Origin: JBFKAV01 sp041621405 | GTDB taxonomy: Bacteria > Pseudomonadota > Alphaproteobacteria > Rhodobacterales > Rhodobacteraceae | DNA length: 29,372 nt | Direction: 5' to 3' | NCBI GenBank assembly: GCA_041621405.1 | Contig: JBFKAV010000023.1 | Location: forward strand, 1-29,372 | Shown: piece after piece, positions 1-9,986 of the stretch | How the letters are laid out: every line of letters starts with the position of its first letter | Position numbering within the stretch: position 1 is the stretch's first letter | The notes under the pieces: generated by a model | Told to the model about the DNA's origin: nothing | Databases searched by the model: none | What the model saw: the letters and a program-made list of their open reading frames with translations, nothing else | Translations under genes and position numbers: made by a program

Positions 1-435
1 GATATAGAGGAACCGCACGTCGGGCAGCAGCCCGGCCATCTGCCCGAGCCTCTCGGCGGACAGGAGCGAATAGCCTGGCGTCACGTCCGCCACCAGCCTG
101 GCCCCGCCCCGCTCCTCGGTCAGGTAGGCCACGTAGGCCGCCTCGTCGACCGGCTTCTGCAGGAGCGCGAGCAGCGCCCTGAGGTCGGCGAGCTCGCCCG
201 CGCCGACCAGCGCCTGCTCGGTTCCGGCGGTGGCCATCGCCTGCTCCAGCCGCGCGATCCGCTTCTTCACCTCGGCCCGCGCCCAAGTCGCGCCGAGGTC
301 GTGGCAATCGAAGTAGTGCAGCTCCCGGGCGCCTCTGAGGTAGCACTCGGGATGCGCCGCGAGGTAGTCGCGAAGCCAGGACGTGCCCGCCTTCGTCGCG
401 CCGACGCAGAACAGCAGTGTGGGCGCCCGGTCCAC
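1..435 (-). CDS. Sulfotransferase-family protein (3' end outside the window)
   Basis: The 145 visible residues are uninterrupted and run off the left edge. Residues 7-20 read LLFCVGATKAGTSW, a hydrophobic strand followed by the TKxGTSW loop that binds the 5'-phosphosulfate of PAPS in sulfotransferases. LRDYLAAHPECYL and ELHYFD follow, as in bacterial Sulfotransfer families. A later strand, PDVRFLYI (138-145), fits the strand just before the 3'-phosphate-binding segment, which lies outside the window. The acceptor cannot be deduced. I chose the GTG at 435 because it is the only usable start in this frame after an in-frame TGA, and no clear Shine-Dalgarno precedes it. It lies 54 bp after nuoC on the same strand, where nuoD would normally follow, so it is probably co-transcribed with nuo. 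The family call is fairly sure; the start is less so. Confidence 0.75.
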   Translation of the reverse strand, partial: MDRAPTLLFCVGATKAGTSWLRDYLAAHPECYLRGARELHYFDCHDLGATWARAEVKKRIARLEQAMATAGTEQALVGAGELADLRALLALLQKPVDEAAYVAYLTEERGGARLVADVTPGYSLLSAERLGQMAGLLPDVRFLYI

Positions 436-489
436 CGGCTCACGCCACCGAAGCCGCGCAAAGTCCGGGCCGGGCCTCGGCCGCGGCGG

Positions 490-1098
490 TCATGTCGCCG
501 CGTCCTTCTTCTCGTCGCCCGGCAGGATGTACCGGGCACCCTCCCAGGGCGACATGAAGTCGAACTGCCGGTATTCCTGAACCAGCTTCACCGGCTCGTA
601 GATCACCCGCTTCTCGGCCTCGTCGTAGCGCACCTCGGTGTAGCCGGTGGTCGGGAAATCCTTGCGCAGCGGATGGCCGCGGAAACCGTAGTCGGTGAGA
701 AGGCGGCGCAGGTCGGGATGGCCCGAGAACATTATGCCGAACATGTCGAACACCTCGCGCTCGAACCAGTTGGCGCTCGGGTGGACCGGGGTGATCGAGG
801 GCATCATCTCGTCCTCGCGCACCGCCGCCTTCAGACGGATCCGGTGGTTCTGCCACATCGACAGGAAGTGGTAGACCACATCGAAGCGCTGGGGACGCTC
901 GGGATGATCCACGGCTGTGATGTCGACCAGCGTGGTGAAGCGGCAGACGCTGTCGGACCTCAGGAACTCCACGAAGGACACCAGCGAGGCCCGCGCCACG
1001 GTCACCGTCAGCTCGCCCCGGGCCACCGCCCAGGTCAGCACGCAGTCGGGCCGCTTCAGCTCGATGTGGGTGCCCAGCTCGTTCAGCGCCTCGCTCAT
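490..1098 (-). CDS. nuoC: NADH-quinone oxidoreductase subunit C (30 kDa subunit)
   Basis: This is a hydrophilic peripheral-arm subunit of respiratory complex I, which passes electrons from NADH to quinone at the cytoplasmic face of the inner membrane. The 202-residue length is normal for a stand-alone NuoC not fused to NuoD. Residues around 110-150 carry the family signature: ANWFEREVFDMFGI, then HPDLRRLLTDYGFRGHPLRKDFP. The C-terminal EPVKLVQEYRQFDFMSPWEG is also typical. The ATG at 1098 overlaps the nuoB stop as ATGA, indicating translational coupling. Downstream, the expected nuoD is replaced by a sulfotransferase-like gene. Confidence 0.97.
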   Translation of the reverse strand: MSEALNELGTHIELKRPDCVLTWAVARGELTVTVARASLVSFVEFLRSDSVCRFTTLVDITAVDHPERPQRFDVVYHFLSMWQNHRIRLKAAVREDEMMPSITPVHPSANWFEREVFDMFGIMFSGHPDLRRLLTDYGFRGHPLRKDFPTTGYTEVRYDEAEKRVIYEPVKLVQEYRQFDFMSPWEGARYILPGDEKKDAAT

Positions 1099-1622
1099 CG
1101 CACGATGGTCCCGGTCCGGCGGATCTTCCGCTGCAGTTGCAGGATGCCGTAGAGCAGCGCCTCGGCGGTGGGCGGGCAGCCCGGCACGTAGATGTCGACC
1201 GGCACGATCCGGTCGCAGCCCCTGACCACGCTGTAGCTGTAGTGGTAGTAGCCGCCGCCGTTGGCGCAGGAGCCCATCGAGATCACGTAGCGCGGCTCGG
1301 GCATCTGGTCGTAGACCTTGCGCAGGGCCGGCGCCATCTTGTTGGTGAGCGTGCCGGCCACGATCATCAGGTCCGACTGCCTGGGCGAGGCGCGGGGCGC
1401 GATGCCGAACCGCTCGGCATCGTAGCGAGGCATCGAGGTGTGCATCATCTCCACCGCGCAGCAGGCGAGCCCGAAGGTCATCCAGTGCAGCGAGCCGATG
1501 CGGGCCCAGTTGATGATGTCCTCGGTCGAGGTCAAGAGGAAGCCCTTGTCCTGGAGCTCGCGGTTGAACTCGCGGGCGGCCACGTCCTTGTCGGCTCCGA
1601 CCTGGGTCGCGGTCACTGCCAT
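1095..1622 (-). CDS. nuoB: NADH-quinone oxidoreductase subunit B (N2 cluster subunit)
   Basis: This 175-residue complex I subunit holds the terminal [4Fe-4S] cluster N2 that delivers electrons to quinone. The four cluster ligands are visible as C54 and C55 (GLACCAVEMM), C119 (MGSCANGGGYYHYSYS) and C149 (VPGCPPTAEALLYGI). The ATG at 1622 is chosen because the preceding codons belong to the nuoA reading region and do not resemble NuoB. It starts 10 bases inside the end of nuoA, and its own stop overlaps nuoC, so nuoABC are tightly coupled. Nothing unusual was seen. Confidence 0.98.
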   Translation of the reverse strand: MAVTATQVGADKDVAAREFNRELQDKGFLLTSTEDIINWARIGSLHWMTFGLACCAVEMMHTSMPRYDAERFGIAPRASPRQSDLMIVAGTLTNKMAPALRKVYDQMPEPRYVISMGSCANGGGYYHYSYSVVRGCDRIVPVDIYVPGCPPTAEALLYGILQLQRKIRRTGTIVR

Positions 1623-1978
1623 TCCATCGCCCCCTTCTTCCACTCGTAGGCGAAGCCCACGGTCAGGACGCCGAGGAACACCATCATCGACCAGAAGCCT
1701 GCCATGCTCATCTCGCCGAAGGCCACCGCCCAGGGGAACAGGAAGGCGATCTCGAGATCGAAGATGATGAACAGGATCGACACCAGGTAGAAGCGCACGT
1801 CGAACTTCATCCTTGCGTCGTCGAAGGCGTTGAAGCCGCATTCGTAGGCCGAGACCTTCTCGGGATCGGGATTCCTGACGGCGATGACCGCAGCGGCGAG
1901 GATCAAAACCAGCCCGAGGCCGACGGCAAGGGTGAGGAACACCAGGATCGGGAAGTACTCTCGCAGCAGCTCTTCCAC
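1613..1978 (-). CDS. nuoA: NADH-quinone oxidoreductase subunit A
   Basis: This 121-residue membrane subunit of complex I has three predicted helices, at about residues 10-33, 62-86 and 92-110. Conserved features are YECGF in the first loop, implicated in the quinone-site region, and FDVRFYLVSILFIIFDLEIA (59-78). The start is a GTG at 1978 preceded by GAGGAG seven bases upstream. It is the first gene of the nuo operon and has a sigma70-like promoter 48-76 bp upstream. Confidence 0.97.
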   Translation of the reverse strand: MEELLREYFPILVFLTLAVGLGLVLILAAAVIAVRNPDPEKVSAYECGFNAFDDARMKFDVRFYLVSILFIIFDLEIAFLFPWAVAFGEMSMAGFWSMMVFLGVLTVGFAYEWKKGAMEWQ

Positions 1979-2025
1979 GGACGGCTCCTCTTCGTGTCCG
2001 GCGCATCGCCTTCGGGGTCAGAGAT

Positions 2026-2054
2026 GATCTACTCTCGGCACCGGACAGGGTCAA
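2026..2054 (-). promoter_or_regulatory. Sigma70-like promoter for nuoABC
   Basis: On the minus strand TTGACC (2054-2049) is followed after exactly 17 bases by TAGATC (2031-2026). Both are close to consensus and correctly placed in the 90-bp gap between the caspase-like gene and nuoA. This suggests the nuo operon is started here rather than by read-through. Confidence 0.6.
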
Positions 2055-2068
2055 CCAAAGCCGGCGCC

Positions 2069-4108
2069 TCACTCGAGATCGCGCGCCACCCGGAACCCGA
2101 TGTTGGTCTGCCGGCGCTTCACCGGCACCGGCTGGCGGACCCAGGGCAGGAAATTCTCCGGCGGATCGTCGAACGAGGCGCCGCGGACGACGCCGGTCTC
2201 GCAGCCATCGGTGACGACCCGGTCCGGCTCGTCGTGGCGCGCGGTCCAGCAGTCGGAGGTCCACTCCCACAGGTTGCCGTAGAGATCGTGGACCCTGCTT
2301 CGACCGAAGCTTCCGACGGGCGCCACACCGGCATGGCCGTCCGCGCAGCTATCGTCCCGCCAGGTAAAGTCCGAGCCGGCGTCCGCCCCGTTCCACAGCT
2401 CGCAACCTCCGCCGCCAAGCTCCGCCCCGAGTGACATTCCGAGCCTCGCCGCCTGAAGAAGCAGCTCGAACTCCGCCTCGGTCGGCAGCCGGTAGGGTGC
2501 GCCCTCGACCTTCTCGTTCAGCCAGTCGATGTAGCCCTGCACGTCCTCGATGTTCACGCAGGCGACCGGCTCGTCGGGCGCGCCCTCCGAGAGCTGACCG
2601 TAGGCATAGGCGCTGCGCCGCAGCCGCGCGTCGTCGGTCCAGGCGTAGCAGGTGGGATCGGGCTCGGTCTTCCGGCTGACGAAGTCGAGGCCGTACTCGG
2701 CCACATAGGCGTCGAAGTGCGCGCGCGTCGTCTCAGTTGTGGCGATGGCGAAAGGCGCGATCTCGACCTCGACTGCCGGGCCCTGCTCGGGCTTGCCGTC
2801 GTCGCGGCCCATGGTGATGCGGCCACCGGCGACGCGCACCAGTTCCGGGCAGAGCTCGCAATCGCGGATCGCGTCTTGCGGTGCCGCCGCTGCGGAGGCG
2901 CCCTCCTCCGGCAGGGCCGCGCCCGCCTCCGCGAGCGGTTCGTAGAGCGGCTCCTCCTGCGGCGCCGGCCGGCTGGTGGCGAGCTTGAGCGCCTCCACCG
3001 TCGTCGCGTCGGGAGCGCCCGTCTCGGCAAGCGCGTTGTCGCTCTGGAACGCCAGGAGGGCCAGGCGAGTCTGCTCACTCATCTTTCCGAAGTCCGGCCC
3101 GGGATCGTAGCCCGCGCGCAGAAGCAGGAACTGGACCTGGGCAAGATCGACGCCTTCCTCGCCCCCCTGCGGCGTTACCTCTCCCCCCTTCTTTCCCGGC
3201 AAGACCGGATCGGGCAGCAGCCGGGCAACCGGGAAGAAGAACGCCCCGTCGCTGCCCGCAAGATCGCGGAACTGCGGCGTGATCGACTTGCGCCAGTTGT
3301 AGAGCCGCCTGAGCCGCGCCACCTCGAGCTGGACGTAGCCGTGCAGCTCGGCCACCGAAACCAGGCCGTCCGAGCCGAGCCCGTTGCGCGCGTCGGCCGC
3401 CCCCCTGAGCCCCTTCAGCAGCGCGTGGGTGAAGATCGAGCCGCCGAGCTCGTCCACGGCGATCGTCTGCTCGCTGCCGCGCCCGGCGGTCAGCATGTGC
3501 CGGGCCGGGCCGGACAGCTGCTCGCGGGCGAGCTCTTCGAGGTCCGACTGCGGCGCCGCGCCGGCGAGACCGGAAAAGCAGCTGTCGAGCAAGTAGAGGG
3601 TCTGGTTCGCCGTGAGGTAGCGGTCCCAGCGCTCGACGTCGGTCATGGCGACCATCGTCGAAAGCCGTTCGCCGTCGCTGTCGGCGAGCGGCAGGAAGCC
3701 CGCCTCGCCGGCGCCGATGCCCTCGGTCACGCCGTGGCCCGACCAGTAGAACAGGAACCGGTCCTCGGGCCCAATGAGCGGCCGGAACTCGTCGAGCATC
3801 AGCTCCTCGAGCCGCGCCCTGGTCACCTTGTCGCCGGTCAGGACATGAACGTGGTCGAATCCTGCCTCGTCGATCAGGTAGTCGCGCATCTTGAGCGGGT
3901 CGCGACCGGTCGGCAGGTCGGCGAAAGACTCGAACTCCGAGATTCCGACGACCAGCGCATAGCTCTTGCCGACCCCGCCGATGCCGGCACGCGCGACCAG
4001 CTCCGACAAGAGCCCGCCGCCAGGCTTGACATAGGCCTCGTCGATGTCCTCGGCGGCCGCTGCCTGGGCGAAGGCCAGCGCGGCGATCACGGCGGCAAGC
4101 CGTCGCAT
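2069..4108 (-). CDS. Exported caspase-like protease fused to PG-binding-like and SUMF/FGE-like domains
   Basis: The protein has 679 residues. Residues 1-20 form a signal peptide (RR, then an Ala-rich hydrophobic stretch, AAAAED), so a periplasmic location is inferred. Residues 48-295 are a caspase/peptidase C14 domain: YALVVGISEF, catalytic His125 in YWSGHG and Cys177 in LLDSCFSG. Residues 320-378 resemble a peptidoglycan-binding_1 fold (VDLAQVQFLLLRAGYDPGP...). Residues 417-678 are SUMF1/FGE-like, with GGRITMG, YRLPTEAEFE, DLYGNLWEWTSDCW and GFRVARD. The C-terminal RGASFDD region lacks the paired copper-binding cysteines of genuine formylglycine-generating enzymes, so this domain is more likely structural or ligand-binding. 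The ATG overlaps the stop of the preceding small gene (ATGA). Targets are unknown. Domain calls are confident; biological role is inference. Confidence 0.85.
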   Translation of the reverse strand: MRRLAAVIAALAFAQAAAAEDIDEAYVKPGGGLLSELVARAGIGGVGKSYALVVGISEFESFADLPTGRDPLKMRDYLIDEAGFDHVHVLTGDKVTRARLEELMLDEFRPLIGPEDRFLFYWSGHGVTEGIGAGEAGFLPLADSDGERLSTMVAMTDVERWDRYLTANQTLYLLDSCFSGLAGAAPQSDLEELAREQLSGPARHMLTAGRGSEQTIAVDELGGSIFTHALLKGLRGAADARNGLGSDGLVSVAELHGYVQLEVARLRRLYNWRKSITPQFRDLAGSDGAFFFPVARLLPDPVLPGKKGGEVTPQGGEEGVDLAQVQFLLLRAGYDPGPDFGKMSEQTRLALLAFQSDNALAETGAPDATTVEALKLATSRPAPQEEPLYEPLAEAGAALPEEGASAAAAPQDAIRDCELCPELVRVAGGRITMGRDDGKPEQGPAVEVEIAPFAIATTETTRAHFDAYVAEYGLDFVSRKTEPDPTCYAWTDDARLRRSAYAYGQLSEGAPDEPVACVNIEDVQGYIDWLNEKVEGAPYRLPTEAEFELLLQAARLGMSLGAELGGGGCELWNGADAGSDFTWRDDSCADGHAGVAPVGSFGRSRVHDLYGNLWEWTSDCWTARHDEPDRVVTDGCETGVVRGASFDDPPENFLPWVRQPVPVKRRQTNIGFRVARDLE

Positions 4109-4389
4109 CAGCCGTTCTCGATCTCGCGACGCAGCTTCTCGTTGGCGAGCCGCTGCGCCTCGAGGTCAAGGTTCGCTTTGCGGTATTCGACCAGCTTCAT
4201 TGCGGCGCCCGAAATCGCCCCGGCCATCGTCGTGATCGCCCCGGCGAGCGCCGCGATCTTGGTCACCGCGTCCTCGGTTCCGCCTTGCGGGGTCACGCCC
4301 GCGGGCGGCGACGACAGCCAGTACCAACCGAGCCCCGCCGCCACGGCGAACAGAAGAATAATCACGCTCCAACGCTTCAACAGGCTCAT
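4108..4389 (-). CDS. Small membrane protein of the caspase cluster
   Basis: This 93-residue protein belongs to no family I recognise. Residues 6-25 form a clear transmembrane helix after a K/R-bearing start (MSLLKRW). Residues 41-67 form a second, Ala/Gly-rich hydrophobic segment. The last 25 residues are a charged helix likely to form a coiled coil. By the positive-inside rule it would be a hairpin with both ends cytosolic. The short periplasmic loop (26-40) contains VTPQGG, a peptide also present in the adjacent caspase-like protein. Its stop overlaps the caspase gene start, so they are translationally coupled. A longer in-frame upstream extension exists, but its composition looks non-coding. 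The 240-bp gap before it may hold its own promoter. Confidence 0.7.
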   Translation of the reverse strand: MSLLKRWSVIILLFAVAAGLGWYWLSSPPAGVTPQGGTEDAVTKIAALAGAITTMAGAISGAAMKLVEYRKANLDLEAQRLANEKLRREIENG

Positions 4390-4629
4390 TCGGCCAACCT
4401 CGCGTCTGGAAAGGCCAGTTCTCGAGATCCCGATAGAGTACTCCAATAGCGCACAAAACTCTAGGTTGTCCCCCGAGTGGCGCGGCGCGGCATGCGCGAA
4501 AGGACGACGGGTATGCCCCCCGGCCCTATTGGCGTGAAACGTCGGGGTGCGGGCAACGTCGCCGGTCTGCGGGACGCATCTCCCGGCCACAGGGGCCATC
4601 GCGGATCGGCGTTCGAGCGCGGTGCCGCC

Positions 4630-6258
4630 TCAGCCTGCGGCGGCGTCGGCCTCGGCCGCGCGCAGCATCCGGACCCGGCTCCAGAGCGTGTGCGGATGGT
4701 CCGGCCCGAAGGCGTCATCATTGCTCCGCGCCCGCCAGACAGCACCGAAGGCCGCCTTGGCCTCGGCGTGCTCGCCGCGCGCGCTCCACACCTCGGCGAG
4801 CCCGTGCGCCGCCGCCAGCGCCAGCGGTATGCTGCGCCCGCGCCCGGCAGGTGATCCAAGCTCGCCCAGCACCGCCTTGAACTCGTTTTCGGCCTCGTCC
4901 AGCTTGTCCTGGCGCAGCAACTCGACACCCAGGTTGTGCCGCACCGTCATCACGTCGAGCTCGTTGTCGCCGGAGTCGTCGGAACCGACCATCGCCTCGA
5001 GCACCTCGCGGAAGATCTCCTCGGCTTCGGCGTGGCGGCCCAGCCGGCCGGCCTCGTGGCCCAGGTTGGCCCGCGCGGCGAGCGTGCGCGGATGCATCTC
5101 GCCCAGCATGTCGGGGCGCCGCCGCCGCTCCCAGAGCCGCCGGAGCCCGGCCTCGCGATCCGAACTCCCGGCCGCCGGGACATCGCCGCCGCCATCGCCG
5201 GTCACACCGCGGCCGCGGCCCTTGCCGCCGCGGCCCCGCGGCATCACCACGACCGTTCGCCCGCGGCCGTTGCCGCCGTTCCCGGCACCCATGACCCGCG
5301 CCTCTTCCGTCGCCTCGGCGTCGTCCTCTTCGCCGGCGGTTGCATCGTTGGAAAGCGCCACGACGCGCCTGCCCTCGGCCGCCAGCTCGCCGCCTTTCTT
5401 CTTTCCGTTGCGCTGGCCGCCCGCGGCGCGATCCTCGTCGTCCTTCTGCTCCGCACCGGCAGCCTCGCCGGTGTTCACGCCGTGGCTGGCGAGTTCCGCG
5501 ATCGCCGCGGCGTGCAACTCGTCGGCCTCCCAGCCGGAAAGGAACAGCGAGTAGCCGATCGGGCCACGGCTGCGCGAGATCAGCCCGCGCGCATGGCCCT
5601 CGGGATCGGCGCCCGGGTCATGCCGCGCGATGCGCCAGGCCAGCGCGTCGGCTTCCGAGAGCTCGCTGAACAGCCCCAGCCGCTCGGCCTCATCGATCCG
5701 CGTCAGCAGATCGGCGCATTCCTTGCGCTTCGGTTCGGCCGCCATCGCGCCCCAGGCCATCACCCGGGCGCGCGCGAGATCTTCCTCGCCCCTGACCTTG
5801 CCCAGGATGGCCCGCGCCGACCCCAGATAGGCGTCCGCCAGCACAGTGCGAAGCGGGTCGAGCCAGGAATCCGGAGCATGCCGGCGCCCCGTCGCACCGC
5901 CCTCGGTCACCGCAGAAGCGAGGGCTCGGGCAAAGACCTGCGGATCGCCCTTCCGGAACTCCGCATGCGCCCGCTTCGCCGCCGCGGCCTCGCCCCGCGC
6001 AGCCTCGAGCTGCAGCTCGACGTCCCTGAGCCGTTCTCTCAACACGTCCGTTTCGTCGAAACTGCGTCGGGCGAACAGCTTTCCGATGAGCATGATGGCG
6101 ATGAAGGTCGCCACCCCGACGGCCAGCCCTTCGCGCACCGGGCCCTCGGAAAGGGCGGCGTTGAGCCGAAGCCAAGTCGTTTCCAAATCCACGGAGGCGA
6201 TGAGCCGCGCCCATGCCTCCTGAAGCCCGGAAACCAAATCCTGCAATTCTTTACCCAT
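4630..6258 (-). CDS. Membrane-anchored TPR protein with coiled coil and Gly/Arg-rich linker
   Basis: The protein has 542 residues. One transmembrane helix spans about 43-62, followed at once by a positive cluster (KLFARRS), so the bulk should be cytosolic. Residues 66-100 are a predicted coiled coil. Residues 100-260 are alpha-helical and unassigned. Residues 261-365 are low complexity: first acidic and Lys-rich, then Gly/Arg-rich (GRGR, RGRGGKGRGRG). Residues 388-535 contain tetratricopeptide repeats of the TPR_10/12 type, each beginning with HP-x-TL or a variant (HPRTLAARANLG, DVMTVRHNLG, HPHTLWSR). Such repeats serve in protein-protein interaction. It precedes the small membrane gene and caspase-like gene on the same strand by 240 bp, and is likely their partner. 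I assign no catalytic function. A promoter-like sequence lies just upstream. Confidence 0.75.
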   Translation of the reverse strand: MGKELQDLVSGLQEAWARLIASVDLETTWLRLNAALSEGPVREGLAVGVATFIAIMLIGKLFARRSFDETDVLRERLRDVELQLEAARGEAAAAKRAHAEFRKGDPQVFARALASAVTEGGATGRRHAPDSWLDPLRTVLADAYLGSARAILGKVRGEEDLARARVMAWGAMAAEPKRKECADLLTRIDEAERLGLFSELSEADALAWRIARHDPGADPEGHARGLISRSRGPIGYSLFLSGWEADELHAAAIAELASHGVNTGEAAGAEQKDDEDRAAGGQRNGKKKGGELAAEGRRVVALSNDATAGEEDDAEATEEARVMGAGNGGNGRGRTVVVMPRGRGGKGRGRGVTGDGGGDVPAAGSSDREAGLRRLWERRRRPDMLGEMHPRTLAARANLGHEAGRLGRHAEAEEIFREVLEAMVGSDDSGDNELDVMTVRHNLGVELLRQDKLDEAENEFKAVLGELGSPAGRGRSIPLALAAAHGLAEVWSARGEHAEAKAAFGAVWRARSNDDAFGPDHPHTLWSRVRMLRAAEADAAAG

Positions 6259-6283
6259 GAAGCACCCTGAGCTTCGGCAGGCG

Positions 6284-6311
6284 ATCTTAGCAGATTCGCC
6301 GCCCCGGTAAA
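6284..6311 (-). promoter_or_regulatory. Promoter-like sequence for the TPR/caspase cluster
   Basis: On the minus strand TTTACC (6311-6306) and TAAGAT (6289-6284) are separated by 16 bases and lie 25-53 bp upstream of the TPR gene ATG. The site falls in the short gap after the liu cluster, suggesting that the accessory cluster has its own transcription start. Confidence 0.45.
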
Positions 6312-6342
6312 CCGCCCCCCAACGCGCGCCTAATGCCGCGCT

Positions 6343-7122
6343 TCACTCCTCCGTCCATGCCGGCCGCCGCCGCCCGAAGAAGGCGGCGATGCCCTCGGCC
6401 GCCTCCGGGCTTTCCCAGCGGCGCACCAGCGCCTCGATCGTCTCGGCCACGGCCGCCTCGTCGATCCGCCCGCCGAGGCGCCGAACCAGCGCCTTGGCCT
6501 CGGCCACCGCGCCCGGCGCGCAGGCGAGGTAAGGCGCCACCTCGGCCTCCACTGCCGCATCGAGTGACTCGACCGGCACCGCCCGCGCCAGGAGCCCGAG
6601 CCCGACCGCCTCTGCGGCGCCGAACAGCCGGGCCGAGAAGAACACGCGCCGTGCCATCGCTTCGCCCATCCGGGCCACTACATAGGGGCCGATGGTGGCC
6701 GGAATGAGGCCAAGGCGAGTCTCGGTCAGGCCAAAGCGCGCGCCGTCGGCTGCGACCGCCACGTCGGCCACCGAGATGAGGCCGATGCCGCCGCCGTAGG
6801 CCTGGCCGTTCACCCGCGCGATCAGCGGCTTCGGCAGGGTGTTGAGCGCGCCCAGCATCTGCGCGAGCGCCTTGGCTTCGCGCGCCCGCGTCGGCCCGTC
6901 TGCATCAAGCTGAGCCTTCATCCATCTCAGGTCGCCGCCGGCACAGAAGCTCTCCCCCGCCCCGGTCAGCACCACCACGCGGACCCCCGGGTCGCGCCCG
7001 AGCCGCCCCGCCGTCTGGCTGAGCGCCGCGATCAGCTCGGCGTCGAGCGCGTTGTGCTTCTCCGACCGGTTCAGCGTGAGCGTTGCCACGCCGCGTGCAT
7101 CGGTCTCGATCTTCAGCACCAT
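6343..7122 (-). CDS. liuC: Enoyl-CoA hydratase/isomerase family, probable methylglutaconyl-CoA hydratase
   Basis: This 259-residue crotonase-fold enzyme probably hydrates 3-methylglutaconyl-CoA to HMG-CoA in leucine degradation. Visible motifs are the oxyanion-hole segment SFCAGGDLRWM (58-68), NGQAYGGGIGLISVADVAVA (105-124) and ARFGLTETRLGLIPATIGPY (128-147). Only one of the two classical crotonase glutamates is present, in LTETRLG (E134). The other position is Gly in GGGIGLI, which from memory is the usual state in LiuC-type rather than classical ECH proteins. The start at 7122 lies two bases after the hmgL stop. Gene context (ivd, mccAB, hmgL) drives the substrate assignment. Confidence 0.88.
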   Translation of the reverse strand: MVLKIETDARGVATLTLNRSEKHNALDAELIAALSQTAGRLGRDPGVRVVVLTGAGESFCAGGDLRWMKAQLDADGPTRAREAKALAQMLGALNTLPKPLIARVNGQAYGGGIGLISVADVAVAADGARFGLTETRLGLIPATIGPYVVARMGEAMARRVFFSARLFGAAEAVGLGLLARAVPVESLDAAVEAEVAPYLACAPGAVAEAKALVRRLGGRIDEAAVAETIEALVRRWESPEAAEGIAAFFGRRRPAWTEE

Positions 7123-7124
7123 GC

Positions 7125-7979
<855 letters not shown>

Positions 7980-8006
7980 CCAAGCCTCCGTCCGCGCGCG
8001 CGGCAA

Positions 8007-8022
8007 GCGCTCTCGAGAGCGC
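8007..8022. repeat. Perfect 16-bp palindrome between mccA and hmgL
   Basis: GCGCTCTCGAGAGCGC is fully self-complementary and sits in the 75-bp gap between the mccA stop and the hmgL start. It could form an intercistronic RNA hairpin or be a protein-binding site. No T-tract follows, so a simple terminator is unlikely. Confidence 0.5.
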
Positions 8023-8054
8023 CCGGCAGGGATCCCCGAAGATCCTTGCCCGCG

Positions 8055-9975
<1,921 letters not shown>

Positions 9976-9986
<11 letters not shown>

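Noticed and set aside
440..493. Frameshifted sulfotransferase start at the ATGA overlapping the nuoC stop
   Set aside because: That frame ends after 17 codons and its peptide does not resemble the family; the GTG at 435 gives a clean start without a frameshift.
2069..2860. Target of a diversity-generating retroelement, because FGE/C-type-lectin folds are common DGR variable proteins
   Set aside because: No reverse transcriptase gene and no template repeat were seen in the window.
2717..4537. Long plus-strand open frame opposite the caspase gene
   Set aside because: It is Arg/Gly/Ala-rich without family motifs and mirrors a strong minus-strand gene in GC-rich DNA.
2069..6258. Classical cytosolic abortive-infection caspase system
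   Set aside because: The caspase-like protein has a clear signal peptide and a PG-binding-like segment, so a cytosolic substrate is unlikely.
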